Assembly (NCBI GenBank): GCA_009193035.1 | Contig: SWDT01000025.1 | Location: forward strand, 124,001-188,000 | Length of the DNA stretch: 64,000 nucleotides | Source of the DNA: Halicephalobus mephisto | Lineage: Eukaryota; Nematoda; Chromadorea; Rhabditida; Panagrolaimidae | Direction: 5' to 3' | Part shown: piece by piece, positions 44,546-57,385 of the stretch | Layout: each line of letters starts with the position of its first letter | Numbering within the stretch: position 1 is the stretch's first letter | Position numbers and translations under genes: made by a program | Notes under the pieces: model-generated | Database searches by the model: none | What the model saw: the letters and a program-made list of their open reading frames with translations, nothing else | Told to the model about the DNA's origin: nothing

Positions 44546-44819
44546 TTAAGTCAGTAAGGTTGGGGATTTCTTCGGGATGTTGGGGGTAACTCTTGAAGGT
44601 TTAACTAGATTTTTCTGAACTTCAGACGACGGTTCTGAAACCTAGAATTCCCTGGAGTTTTCTAGAAGCCTTGGAAAATTAAGAATTCCCCAGAATTCAG
44701 AAATTTATTAGAATCAGTATCTTTAACCTCCTAGTCTAAAGTTCTGTACAGATCCCGAAAATTCATGTCGAGATTATTTTTAAAATTATCAATTTCTAAC
44801 TATTAAAATAGAAAACAAA

Positions 44820-45420
44820 AGTAAGCTAACAATTTTCACCAGCACAGTAAGCCAAGGATACAATTTTATATTTTTTCTTACGTAATATAACCTAGAATCT
44901 CCTCATGTCCTACAGTAGCCCAGATTCCCTGATATTCAGGCTATCTCTTCAAGTTCTCTCTTTCTAGTTTCTGTCTGACAGTAATCTAATGATAGATGGG
45001 ATTACAGTGGTTACAAAGCAGATGTTGAGATAGGAAAGTATAATAATGACCTCACCGGGACATAAGACAGATCACAACCCTCACATACCTCCCACACAAG
45101 ACAACCCGAGTCTCCTCAAGTCCTACAGTAGCCCAGATTCCCTGATATTCAGACTATCTTAACTCCTCTCTCTTTCTAGTTTCTGTCTGACAGTAATCTA
45201 ATAATAGATAGGATTACAGTGGTTAAAAGTAGATCTTGAGATAGGAAAGTATAATAATGACCTTACCGGGACATAAGACAGACCACAACCCTCACATACC
45301 TCCCACACAAGACAACCCGAGTCTCCTCAAGTCCTACAGTACCCCACACTCCCCGATATTCAGGTTATCTTAACTTCTCTCTTTCTAGTTTCTGTCTCAA
45401 CACCAGTCTTCTTGATAGTG
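44820..45420 (+). repeat. Family A dispersed repeat (TAGTTTCTGTC), tandem copies
   Basis: Three head-to-tail blocks each contain CCTACAGTA(G/C)CCCA(G/C)A, CCCTGATATTCAG, TCTCTTTCTAGTTTCTGTC and, between blocks, TCTAATGATAGATGGGATTA and CGGGACATAAGACAGA. The same text recurs at 48290-48560 and 61400-61790 (inverted) and at 51410-51560 and 51690-52045 (direct). It is non-coding, probably a non-autonomous transposon or a complex satellite. Confidence 0.9.
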
Positions 45421-46385
45421 GTATTTCTGTTGACTTTCTGACATCATAATGAAGAAAATTCAGACACTATTTTCAGTTCTCAGTAGAGGGAAGCGTTCCT
45501 GCCAAGACAAATATGATTATTGAATTCTTTTGTGTTTCAAGTGTAGGGAATTTTAAATTTTAAATTTCATTAGAAAAATTTTTTTCAGAAAAAATTTAAA
45601 AACTTCCTAATAAAAAATTTTCAGTAAAGTTTTATGAAAATTTTCGAAATTTTGAAAAAATATGAAATATTGGAGAATTTTAAAGATGATTCTGAATTTT
45701 TTTAGATTTTTTTTAACTTAAAAATTATTCGAAATATTTTTTTAGAAAATTTTAATTTTTTGAATAATTTTAAAAATTTTAATTTTTTGAAGTTTTTGGA
45801 AAATTTGAAATTTAAAAATTTTTTTGAAAAATTTAAAATTCTGAAATTTTAAAAATTTTTTGATAGATTCTGAATTTTTCGAATAATTTTATGAAAGATT
45901 CTGAAACTTCAAAATTCATTGGGGGATTCTGAAGCCTTCCAATATCCTCGTAGAATATTCAGAAGTCTTCTGGAATCTAGGATTTCTGAAATTCGAAAAA
46001 TTCGTGTCGAGAGAATTTCCCGTTAATGTTTATTTTTAGTTTCAAAAAATAATATAATTTTTAATTTTTTATAAAATGTCGAAAATAATATAATTTTTTA
46101 TTTTTTATAATACTTCAAAAATATAATTTTTTATTTTTCGCAAAATTTCAAAAATAATATAATTTTTTATTTTTTGTGAAATTTCGAAAGTAATATAATT
46201 TTTAATTTCTTATAAAATTAAAAAAAAATAACATAATTTTAATTTTTTATAAAATTTTAAAAATAATATTATTTTTTATTTTTTGTGAAATTTCGAAAAT
46301 TCGTGTCGAAAGTACTTTGAAATGATGTTTGTTTTTAATTTTTAAAATAATGTAATTTAAAAATTGAATTTTATAAAAATAATTT

Positions 46386-47562
<1,177 letters not shown>

Positions 47563-48289
47563 TTTTCTCGAAAAATAAAAATCTTAATCGAATCCAGGGC
47601 CTTGTCAGTTGTTTTCTCCGACTGATTGATGGATCCAACATTGGAGACATCGTCTATAAAAAACTTTCCACAATGTGTTTTAATTTCTGATCATCAAAAA
47701 ATTTAAAAAAATCAAAAAATTTTAAAAAATCAAAAAATTTTAAAAATTTTAAAAAACTAAAAAATCAAAAAATTTTAAAAAAAACCAAAAAATTTTAAAA
47801 AATCAAAAAATAAAAAAAAACCAAAAAATCAGAAAAGAATTTTCAAAAAACTAAAAAATTTAAAAAGAATAAAAAAAATCAAAAAATTTTAAAATTTAAA
47901 AAAACCAAAAAATTTTAAAAGAATTTTTAAAAATCAAAAAATTCAAAAATTACAAAGTAAAAATTTTTTTTAATTTTAAAAATCTTTTATAAAATTAATT
48001 TTTTTTTAAATTTTATTTTTTAAATAATTTTCAACTACCGTAATTTCATTTCAGAATTTTTAAAGTTAAAATATAATTGTTAATATATTTTATAATTTAT
48101 TTATTTAATCCTTGAGCTGCTCTGATTTGACTGAAGAGTTCTTTATTGAGCCATTTCTCAAAGGGAAAACTCAACGAAAATTGTTTCAAATTTTTTTTAA
48201 AAATTCCATTGCCCTCAGGAAATTAATTTTTGACAAATTTCAATTTTTTAGCACAATTTTACTTTTGTTGATTTTCGAACAGAAACTAG

Positions 48290-48560
48290 AAAGAGAGAGG
48301 ACTTGAAGAAATAGCCTGAATATCAGGGAATCTGGGGTACTGTAGGACATGATTGAATTTGTTGAGATTACTGTAGAACTTGTATTCTTGTCTTATTCTC
48401 CTAGTAAGGTCATTATTATACTTTCCTATCTCAAGATCTACTTTTAACCACTGTAATCCTATCTATCATTAGATTACTGTCAGACAGAAACTAGAAAGAG
48501 AGAGAACTTGAAGAGATAGCCTGAATATCAGGGAATCTGGGCTACTGTAGGACATGATCG
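48290..48560 (-). repeat. Family A dispersed repeat, inverted copy
   Basis: It contains GACAGAAACTAGAAAGAGAG twice in reverse orientation to the 44.8-kb copy, CTGAATATCAGGGAATCTGG, and TAAGGTCATTATTATACTTT between them. Confidence 0.85.
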
Positions 48561-48879
48561 GATTTCTCTGTTGTTAGGAATTAAAACTGACTTGTCTTAT
48601 GTACAGTGTATCTTTATTATTTTGATAAAAATTATATTTTATCCATTTTTTGTTTTAACATACTTTTTTCCAAGTTTATAGTTATCCATAAGTGCATTTC
48701 ATTCATGTTTTGTTTGTGCAAGTTCAGAACCACTCAGACTTGGTCGGATATTTTTTTATTAATTTTTTTTAAGAAAACTTTTTATAATTATCAACACTTT
48801 CTAAAAATAAACTTTCCTAAAAAGTTTTAATTTTAAAACAATTTTATTTGAAATATTTTTTAAATTTTTCGAAAAATTT

Positions 48880-49330
48880 TTTAAAAACAAACTTTTTTAA
48901 AAATTTAATTTTAATTATTTTTTATTACTGTAATTTTCAAATTTGAAACTTTTTAAAAGTATTTTTATTTAATTTTTTAATTATTCTAATTTTTTAATTT
49001 TAAAAACAAACTTTTTTAAAAATTTAATTTTAATTATTTTTTTATTACTGTAATTTTCAAATTTGAAACTTTTTAAAAGTGTTTTTATTTTTATTTAATT
49101 TTTTAATTTAATTTAAATTATTTTTTATTACTGTAATTTCACTTGAAATTTTCCAAATGTAAATTTTTAAAATATTTTTATTTAATTTTTTAATTTTAAA
49201 AACAAACTTTTTTTAAAATTTTATTTTAATTATTTTTTATTACTGTAATTTCACTTGAAATTTTCCAAATGTAAATTTTTTAAATATTTTTATTTAATTT
49301 TTTAATTTTTGAATTATTCTAATTTTTTAA
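48880..49330. repeat. Tandem AT repeat, about 120 bp
   Basis: Four copies of TTTTAAAAACAAACTTTTTT(A)AAA, then TTATTACTGTAATTT and TTTTTAAAAGT(A/G)TTTTTATT. No coding potential. Confidence 0.75.
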
Positions 49331-49779
49331 ACTTGAAAAAGTTATTCATTTTTCAGAAATCGAAATCTGTTCGTTTCGAGACATCTGGCGATCACGGTTC
49401 AATTTTTCTTCAATAAACTGTAAATTGCCTGAGGCAGAATGTTTTTTATAAGAATAATACAAGGTCAGTTTAGTTCGAACTTTGATTTTTTCCGACTAAA
49501 TAAAGTCAACAAAAAATTTTTATTTTTTTTATTTATTCATCTGGTTTTATAAAATTCAAAAAATTCGAAAAAATACTTTTTTTTTAAATTTTTTTTTTGT
49601 AAAGTTAATTTTCAAAAAAACTGTAATTGGCCCTTTGCCCCTGGCGATATATGGTAATTTCATTTTTATTTATTCAGTAATTGGAGGTATTTGACGACGG
49701 AATATGTCATGAAAGAACGGTGAATGACAGACGAGTGTTATTTCGGTTCCAAAATAGGAAGTAGTTCTTCGAAATTTGA

Positions 49780-50300
49780 TAGTGACTAAAGCAGACAAGT
49801 AATGGTCAAAAACAGTCACTATCCAATTTTAAAAATTAAGAGAACTAAAAAAAATAGTGTCTATTTTTGATCGTTTTTTCAGTCACTATCCAATTTTACT
49901 TTTATATTTAAAAAAAATTAAATAGTGTTTATTTTTGATCATTTTTTTAGTCACTATCTAACTTTAATATGTAAAAGAAGTAAAATTGGATAATGTCCAT
50001 TTTTGAGCATTTTTTCAGTCATTTTCTTAGATTGGTTTAATTAAAATCGGATAGTGATTATTAGTAGCCAAAATTAGACATTATCCAAGTCTGCTGAGTT
50101 GTGTAAATTCAAACTAGGATAGTGTCTATAATAAATTATTTCCTTTTTTTTCAGTCACTTTCTTAGATTGGTTTAATTAAAATCGGATAGTGATTATTAG
50201 TAGTCAAAATTAGACACTATCCAAGTCTGTTGAGTTGTGTAAATTCAAACTAAGATAGTGTCCATAATAAATTATTTCCTTTTTTCAGTCACTATTCTTT
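49780..50300. repeat. GGATAGTG/CACTATCC array, first cluster
   Basis: About ten occurrences of GGATAGTG(A/T) or its complement (A)TCACTATCC in both orientations, at 35-70 bp spacing. A larger tandem block (TTAGATTGGTTTAATTAAAA with TCGGATAGTGATTATTAGTA) is repeated near 50018 and 50160. The same family forms a second array at 54310-55030. Confidence 0.85.
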
Positions 50301-51269
50301 TCTTCCATGTAATTTCTAGATTCGAGATACTTTGTGTGGATACTGGTCGGAATTGAATTATTTTTTCAAATCTAGAATGCTCTTTGACAATTCTGCAAAT
50401 TGCTGGTCTTGCATTTCTTCATTAGCTCCACTTTTATCTACAGAAACAAAAAAATTATTTCTCTTCGTTGGCCATGTCCCGAAAATGCCCTAAGGCATTT
50501 TTTAATATTTTTGAATTTAGTTTTTTTTTAAATTTTTAAATATGAATTCAGATTGATTAAGCTATTTTACCTCAGGCAATGTAATTTTTAAATTCTTTAA
50601 AAAAATAAAAAATTTTTTTTAATTTAAATTTTAAAAAAATAAAAAAAATTTAAATTTAAAAAAAATAAAAAATTTTTTTAAAATTTAAAAAAAATAAAAA
50701 TTAAAAAATTTAAATTAAAAAAAAAAATAAAAAATAGCAATTAGTGGCTATCGAACCAAACTAATAACCGAGAATTTCATTTTTTCTAGATTCCAAGAAG
50801 AATCTAAGAACATGAAAAAATTTTTTTCGAACAAAAATTCAGGAAAATTATAATTAATAAAATTTAATGAAAAATTTTTAAATTTCCGAAAGTCTTCTAG
50901 AAGCTTCTGGAGACTTCCAGAATTTTTGGAAACTTTCGAAATCGTCTAAAATCAATGTTTTAAAATTTTCCAAAAAATATTTTTAAATTTTTCTAAATAA
51001 TTTAAAATTTTTCAAAAAAAATGTTTTTAAATATTTTAAATTTTTTAAATGTTTTTAAATTTTTTTAAATATTTTTAAAAATTCATTTCGAAAAAAATCT
51101 TATTTTTTATAATACCGTAATTCTGAAATCATTTTCAATGTCGAATTTTGAAGGTTTCTAAAAATTTAAAAATTTTTTTGTTTTGTGTTTTTAAAAATAA
51201 TATTTAATAAATAAAAAATTGTTGTTTTATATTTTTGAAATTAAAGATTTTATTGATTATTTTTGAACT

Positions 51270-52050
51270 TCTTTAGTCTTTTTCCAAGAAGACCGTCAAC
51301 AATTGCTTCGCATGTCTTTCTGGCCAGTCACGCGAAATTTCGTTAATAAATTTTATTCAAATTTCGAGACATTCATTTTTAAAACTGTTAAAATAGAAGA
51401 CGGATAAAATATAACAACCTTCACTAGAGGAATAAGTCAAGGATATAATTTTATATTTTTTCTCACGTAATACAACCTAGAATCTCCTCATGTCCTACAG
51501 TAGCCCAGATTCCCTGATATTCAGGCTATCTCTTCAAATCCTCTCTCTTTCTAGTTTCTGTTCGAAAACCAATAAAAGTAAAATTGTGTTAAAAAATTTC
51601 AAAATAAAACCACTTCTCGCCGCGAATTCTCTGAAGACCATAAAAATATATTTACCTACTGTTAGGGTAAAAAAGAAGTAATCTTACAATTTTCACTAGA
51701 GGAATAAGCCAAGGATATAATTTTATATTTTTTCTCACGTAATATAACCTAGAATCTCCTCATGTCCTACAGTACCCCAGATTCCCTGATATTCAGGCTA
51801 TCTCTTCAAGTTCTCTTTTTAGTTTTGTCTGACAGTAATCTAATGATAGATGGGATTACAGTGGTTACAAAGCAGATGTTGAGATAGGAAAGTATAATAA
51901 TGACCTTACCGGGACATAAGACAGACCACAACCATCACATACCTCCCACACAAGACAACCCGAGTCTCCTCAAGTCCTACAGTACCCCACACTCCCCGAT
52001 ATTCAAGTTATCTTAACTCCTCTCTCTTTCTAGTTTCTGTCCGAAAACTA
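51270..52050 (+). repeat. Family A dispersed repeat, two direct copies
   Basis: Copies at about 51410-51560 and 51690-52045 share AAGGATATAATTTTATATTT, CACGTAATA.AACCTAGAAT and CTCTTTCTAGTTTCTGT with the 44.8-kb copy. A T-to-C series of small changes separates them. The linker 51570-51680 includes CTACTGTTAGGGTAAAAAAG, mirrored at the 61.8-kb copy. Confidence 0.88.
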
Positions 52051-52501
52051 AAAAAATTCCCCAAAGAAATTCTAAAATCAATTTATTTTTAGAATTAAAT
52101 AAAATTATTTTTATAAAAGTACTTTAAATTCGAATTTCATATATGAAAATTACCATATTTAAGAAATTTCGCGATTTTTTGCTGAAAATATTTATATAAT
52201 TAATTTTGCATTAATTCCTCGAAAACTTGATCAAGTACCCTTTTGTTAGGTTTAGAAGCAAGTTCACGGATAAACAAAGTCAATTTGATATATGGAACGG
52301 AAAAAACAAAGGTTTTTGAAAATGCGATTTTTAGGATTAGATTAATTGCGACTATTTTCTCATAAAAGCACTTTCGGATGAAAAGTCTCGTCCTGGGGGA
52401 CTTGTGAGCGATCTCTAGACTTTACTCCAGGGAATTTATATATGAAAGTGGCGATTTTTAGGATTTTATATTTTTATACAGTAAGAAAACAATGAATAAT
52501 T

Positions 52502-52704
52502 TTATTTCTTGTCGAGACCGGATGGCTTATTATTCTTACAAAGTACACAAATTACAAAATCTTTCGAGAATATAATAGTAAATAATAACTTAACTAAAAA
52601 TTTGAATATTTTCTTCTCACAAATTTTCTTTTTCGTTGTGGGACCTTTTTGGTCAGATCCTCCTTTTTTGCGTGGGTGCGGGACACGCATCTTTGTTCTT
52701 CTCT
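52502..52704 (-). other. Weak candidate for a 3'-terminal exon
   Basis: A minus-strand frame reads MRVPHPRKKGGSDQKGP and then a Phe/Lys-rich stretch to KNNKPSGLDKK. It closes with a TAA embedded in an AATAAA. Base composition is less skewed than in the neighbouring arrays. Upstream it is interrupted by the MITE at 52712. I recognise no family and no clear acceptor, so this may be chance. Confidence 0.18.
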
Positions 52705-53097
52705 CGCTCTTCGGCTGTACGACAGCGGTCCCCAGCGACGTTTGCTCCCCGTTTTTCTTCTTTTCAATTCTCACTGATTTTGAAATTCTTCCTTTTAGAT
52801 TAATTTCTTCTTATTTAACTAAAATATTAAATTAATTTAGTTATTAAAAATTAATATAAAAAGGAAATTAAAAGGTGTACGATAGTGGTCCCCAGCGACG
52901 TTTGTTCCCCGTTTTTCTTCTTTTCAATTCTCACTAATTTTGAAATTTTTCTTTTTAGATTAATTTTTTCTTATTTAACTAAATTATAAAGTTAATTTAA
53001 TTGTTAAAAAATTAATATAAAAAAGGAATAAATGAGATAAATTTTGCGAAATAAGAAAAGTATCGCTGGGAGGCTACTATCGTACAGCCCCGCTCTT
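52705..53097. mobile_element. 379-bp CTGTACGA-family MITE with 7-bp target duplication
   Basis: The element spans 52712-53090, starting CGGCTGTACGACAG and ending CTATCGTACAGCCC. The inverted termini continue inward (CCCCAGCGA versus TCGCTGGGAG), for about 30 bp in all. It is flanked on both sides by CGCTCTT (52705-52711 and 53091-53097), a perfect 7-bp direct repeat. The interior is two copies of a 160-bp unit (GTCCCCAGCGACGTTTG, CCCGTTTTTCTTCTTTTCAA, TTTTTAGATTAATTT). There is no open frame, so it would depend on a transposase encoded elsewhere. Confidence 0.9.
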
Positions 53098-53329
53098 TGT
53101 TGATGTTATATTTTTAATTTTCGACTCTGTTGACGATCTTCTACTATTAGTTCGTCTACAATATTAGAAACTAAAATCAGAATCAAGTTTTCCGAAGTTT
53201 TTAATGGAGTGTACTTTTGTCAAATCTAAAATCGGTTTTGTGGATATTTAATTAAATGTACAAGACAGAAAATTCCTCGGGATCCATCGAGAGTAATTCC
53301 ATACTAGGATCAGGTTGATTACAAACATT

Positions 53330-53850
53330 TTTCCAAAAATGTTCTGAAAGCAGAATTTCTCAAATTATTCTTAGACGATCTTTGTAGTCCTATGTTTAAG
53401 TGATTGATATATGAAAATTATAATTTTTAGGATCCTTTACTAGTATTGTTTCATTCCAAGTATCTTTGAATTAAAATCAGAATCGATTTTTTAGGAATTT
53501 TTGAAAATTCTTTGAAATCAAAATTTCTCGAATTATTCTTAGACGATCTTTGTAGTCCTGTGTTTAAGTGATTGATATATGAAAATTATAATTTTTAGGA
53601 TCCTTTACTAGTATTGTTTCATTCCAAGTATCCTCGAACTAAAATCAGAATCGATTTTTCGGGAATTTTTGAAAATTCTTTGAAATCAGAATTTCTCAAA
53701 TTATTCTTAGACGATCTTTGTAGTCCTGTGTTTAAGTGATTGATATATGAAAATTATAATTTTTAGGATTCTTTACTAATATTGTTTCGTTCCAAGTATC
53801 CTCGAATTAAAATCAGAATCGATTTTTGGAGATTTCTGATCAAGTGCTGT
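53330..53850. repeat. About 168-bp tandem repeat, three copies
   Basis: AGACGATCTTTGTAGTCCT(G/A)TGTTTAAGTGATTGATATATGA (given here in two joined phrases) and GGAT(C/T)CTTTACTA.TATTG recur near 53374, 53543 and 53709. Copies differ by only a few substitutions. Confidence 0.9.
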
Positions 53851-54309
53851 TTTACGAGATCCAAGGTTGGCTTCATAGACATATTTCACCAGATAACTAA
53901 GGTGGAAATGTACGTCAATAATAGTATCAATCAGTAATTACACTGATAAGACCCTGTTAGCAGCTCAATAAAATTTTGATGTTCTTTCATTCCGGGTTTA
54001 CACGAGACGATCCGGATAATGATTTTCGTTTTTATCGTATTTGATGATGATAATTATTTTTTATTTTTTATTTTTTATGTTTTTCGTTTATTCTTTGATC
54101 GAATTCGCACGATTTTTGAAAAAATAAAAAAATTCGATCTTAGTCGAGTGGATTTTGAAGAGATTTTCCTGATTTTTCAATGACGTTATTTTGATGAAAG
54201 TAATCAAAATCTGAAATTTTTCCAAATCATGAAATTTTAAACTTTATGTGCAAAGTTTTTAAATTTTCAAACATGTGATTAGGCCTATTTTGAAATTACC
54301 ATAATCACG

Positions 54310-55030
54310 GGATTTGGAAATAATACTAAAATTATCTGGATAGTGATTGTCTTGAAGGTGAAAATTAGGATAGTGACTGAAATTGAAAACTTGTCAATAA
54401 AAACAAATACTGTCAAATTTTGAATTTCTTGAAAATAGCAAATTTGGATAGTGTCTAATTTTGATTATTTTCCACTGTTTGAGACACTGTCCAAGTTTAC
54501 TCTTTTTAAGAAATTCAAACTTGGATAGTGTCTAATTTTGATTATTTTCCAACGATTTAGTCACTATACAAGTTCAATTTTTTACTTAAATTGAATTTAA
54601 AAAATATAGTGACTATTTACTGTCAAAATTAGACACTATCCAAGTTTGCTTTATTCAATTAATTCAAACTTGGATAGTGTCTAATTTTGATTATTTTCCA
54701 ACGATTTAGTCAGTATACAAATTTAGTTTTTTACTTGAAAGTTATCTAACCTTGTAAGAATAATGACTATTTACTGTCAAAAGTAGACACTATCCAGGTT
54801 TGAGTTTATTGAAAAGAGTAAACTTGGATAGTGTTCGTCTTTTCATGATATATCGTCATTTCTAGTCACTATCCAACTTTAGTTTTTTATTTCAAAAATC
54901 ACCCAATCACGTAAGAATAGTAAATAAAAAACAATTTTTCATCAAAATTAGACGAATTTTATTTTTTTCGAAAAACAACTGGAATTAAAATCGGATAGTG
55001 ACTGAAAAATACGACTTTATCTTGTAGTTA
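54310..55030. repeat. GGATAGTG/CACTATCC array, second cluster
   Basis: More than a dozen GGATAGTG(T/A) or CACTATCC words in both orientations. Core unit: AACTTGGATAGTGTCTAATT, TTGATTATTTTCCA and TTAGTCA(C/G)TAT. It is the same family as 49780-50300 and can form many hairpins. Confidence 0.88.
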
Positions 55031-56089
55031 GTCATTAGCTGAATTTCCTGGATTTTTAAACATGTTTCTTCTCATGTAAATAATGTTAGGATTCTTTTCA
55101 GTGACCTCAGCAATCAATTCTGATTTTTTCTTTTTTATTGTTTTCAATTGAGATTATTCGCTCTTGTGACAGTTTTCCTCGGCTTCCTCGCGAAACCTGT
55201 CGAGATCAGACAACTCTCATTTGCCCGATTTTTGTATTTTTTGTCAGTAAAACCGATTTTTTATTTTTTTCATTAAATCAGTCTTTAAATTTCTAAATTA
55301 AAAAAATTTTCAGAAAATTAAAAATTAAAAGATTTCTAAATTTTCTATTTTTTTAAAATTAAAAATTTCCAAAATTTTCTATTTTTTTTTAAATTAAAAA
55401 TTTCCTAAATTTTAAAATTTTAAAATTTTTTTTAAGTTTAAAATAAAAAAAAATTAATTTAATTTTGTGAAATTTAAAATTTATCTAATTTTTTAATTTT
55501 TTAAAAAATTTATTTAATTTTCTAAATTTAAAAAAAATCTATTCAATTTTTTTTAATTTAAAATTTATTTTTTTTTAATTTTGAAATTTATTTTTTTTTT
55601 AATTTCGAAATTTTAAATTTATTTTTTTTGGAAATTTTTTTCAGCAAAAAATTCTAATTGAAGAATTATTTTTCCAGACATCTTTAATTTCTGTGGTTTT
55701 CTTTTTAAAACCGGATATTTCACAATTTTTAAAGTTCTCAAATTTGTAAAATTTAAATTTTCTGGAATTGCCGATGGGAAAATTGTCTTTTTTGAAAAAT
55801 TTGTTTCAATCTGGAGTCAAATTTCAATTTACTAAAAAAAACCAAATTTTTTCAAACATATTGCTTCAAAAATTTTTGACTTTTTTTTATTAATAATTTT
55901 TTTAAATTTAAGGATTACTGTATTCTTACAATTAATTTTTTTTTAATTTGGAAAATTTTTGTTTTCAGAATTTTGATTAAAACTCAACTTTTAATATTAC
56001 TGTAATTTTTTATTATGTTTAAAAAATGAACAAGGACGAGACCCGTGGTAGCGGTCCTCAGATAAGAATGCAGATGGTTATATAAAGTC

Positions 56090-56415
56090 CTGGAATTTTT
56101 TAGTTTATTTGATTTTTTTGGAATTTTTTAGTCTCCTTGATTTTTTTTGGAATTTTTTAGTTTATTTGGTTTTTTTTGTAATTTTTTAGTCTACTTAATA
56201 TTTTTATAATTTTTTATTCTACTTAATATTTTTGAAGTTTTTTAGTCTACTTAATATTTTTGAAATTTTTTAGTCTACTTGATTTTTTTGTAATTTTTTA
56301 GTCTACTTAATATTTTTGAAATTTTTTAGTCTACTTGATTTTTTTGTAATTTTTTAGTCTACTTGATTTTTTTGGAATTTTTTAGTCTACTTGATATTTT
56401 TGGAATTTTTCAGAA
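56090..56415. repeat. About 31-bp minisatellite, ten copies
   Basis: TTTTTTAGTCTACTT(G/A)AT(A/T)TTTTT with G/T AATT at about 31-33 bp spacing, followed by a GTGTCGGGACA core. Confidence 0.9.
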
Positions 56416-56874
56416 TGACGTAAAAATTTCTTAGTTATTGGTCTTAATTGGAAAACTGAAAATTCGTGTCGGGACATTTTTCAAAATTTTTGATGTTTTT
56501 AATTTTTAATAATTTGGTTTATGAATATATTAGATTCTTCGAAAACTTTCCAGAATACTGTATGTGTAGAATATCGGAGTTCTAAGTCTCAACTGGAAAA
56601 CTCAAAAATTTTTTTTTGAAGATTTTTGAAATTTTTTTTGAAGATTTTTGAAATTTTTAATTTTTGAACATTTTCGAAATTTTTAATTTTGAAATTTTTA
56701 ATTTTTGAAGATTTTTGAAATTTTTTTAATGACGAAATTGATCGTTTTGAAGTTTGAAATAATTGACTTAATTAAATTTTTTATTTTATTTTATTTAATA
56801 ATCACAAAAAAATTAAATTATCGATTTTCCTAAAATCTATTTATTTTCAACTTTTTCTGAAATACTGTAAACTT

Positions 56875-57385
56875 TAATTTTTGACTTTCTGGTCTCGACT
56901 AGAAAGTTTTGAAATTTCACTTTAAAGTATGTTTTTCAAAATAAAAAAATTTATTTTATTATGATAATTGGAACTTTCGGCAATTGCGTAAACACTGATT
57001 TTTGTAATCTTTGGTCTCGAATGGAAAATTCAAAAAATTCGTTTCGAAATATATTTTCTAAATTTTTTTACAGTAGTTTAAAATTGGGACTTTCCAGAAT
57101 TTTAAAAACAAAAAAAAATTGGTTCTTGGTCTCAAGTGGAAAATTCGAAAAAATTCATTTCGAAATATATTTTCTAAATTTTTTTACAGTAGTTTAAAAT
57201 AAGGACTTTCCAGAATTTTAAAAACAAAAAAATTTACACTTTTTGGTCTCAAGTGGAAAATTCAAAAAATTCGTTTTGAAATATATTTTCCAAATTTTTT
57301 TTACAGTAGTTTAAAATTAGAACTTTCCAGAATTTTAAAAACAAAAAAATTGGTTTTTGGTCTCGAGTGGAAAATTCCATTTAAG
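56875..57385. repeat. About 125-bp tandem repeat with GGTCTCGA/AGTGG core
   Basis: Four copies of GGTCTC(G/A)A.TGGAAAATTC, TTCG(T/A)TT(C/T)GAAATATATTTT, TTTTTACAGTAGTTTAAAAT and ACTTTCCAGAATTTTAAAAA. It resembles the GACACGAATTTTTGG family in its GGTCTC and GGAAAATTC parts. Confidence 0.85.

Larger units (their letters stand above)
43225..46385. other. Gene-free spacer between the BRO1 gene and the collagen gene
   Basis: The BRO1 gene's AATAAA signal lies at 43285-43290. The remainder is tandem arrays at 43487-43950 (about 119 bp) and 44125-44545 (about 125 bp), a family-A dispersed repeat at 44820-45420, and AT-rich low-complexity DNA from 45540 to 46380, including GTGTCGA cores. No exon can be supported. 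Confidence 0.6.

Noticed and set aside
45451..45530. A small frame (MKKIQTLFSVLSRGKRSCQDKYDY) resembling a peptide precursor with a GKR site
   Set aside because: Too short for a neuropeptide precursor, no convincing signal peptide, and adjacent to family A repeat copies.
48112..48306. A 64-codon frame ending in the 48-kb repeat
   Set aside because: Its second half is the family A repeat; no supporting signals.
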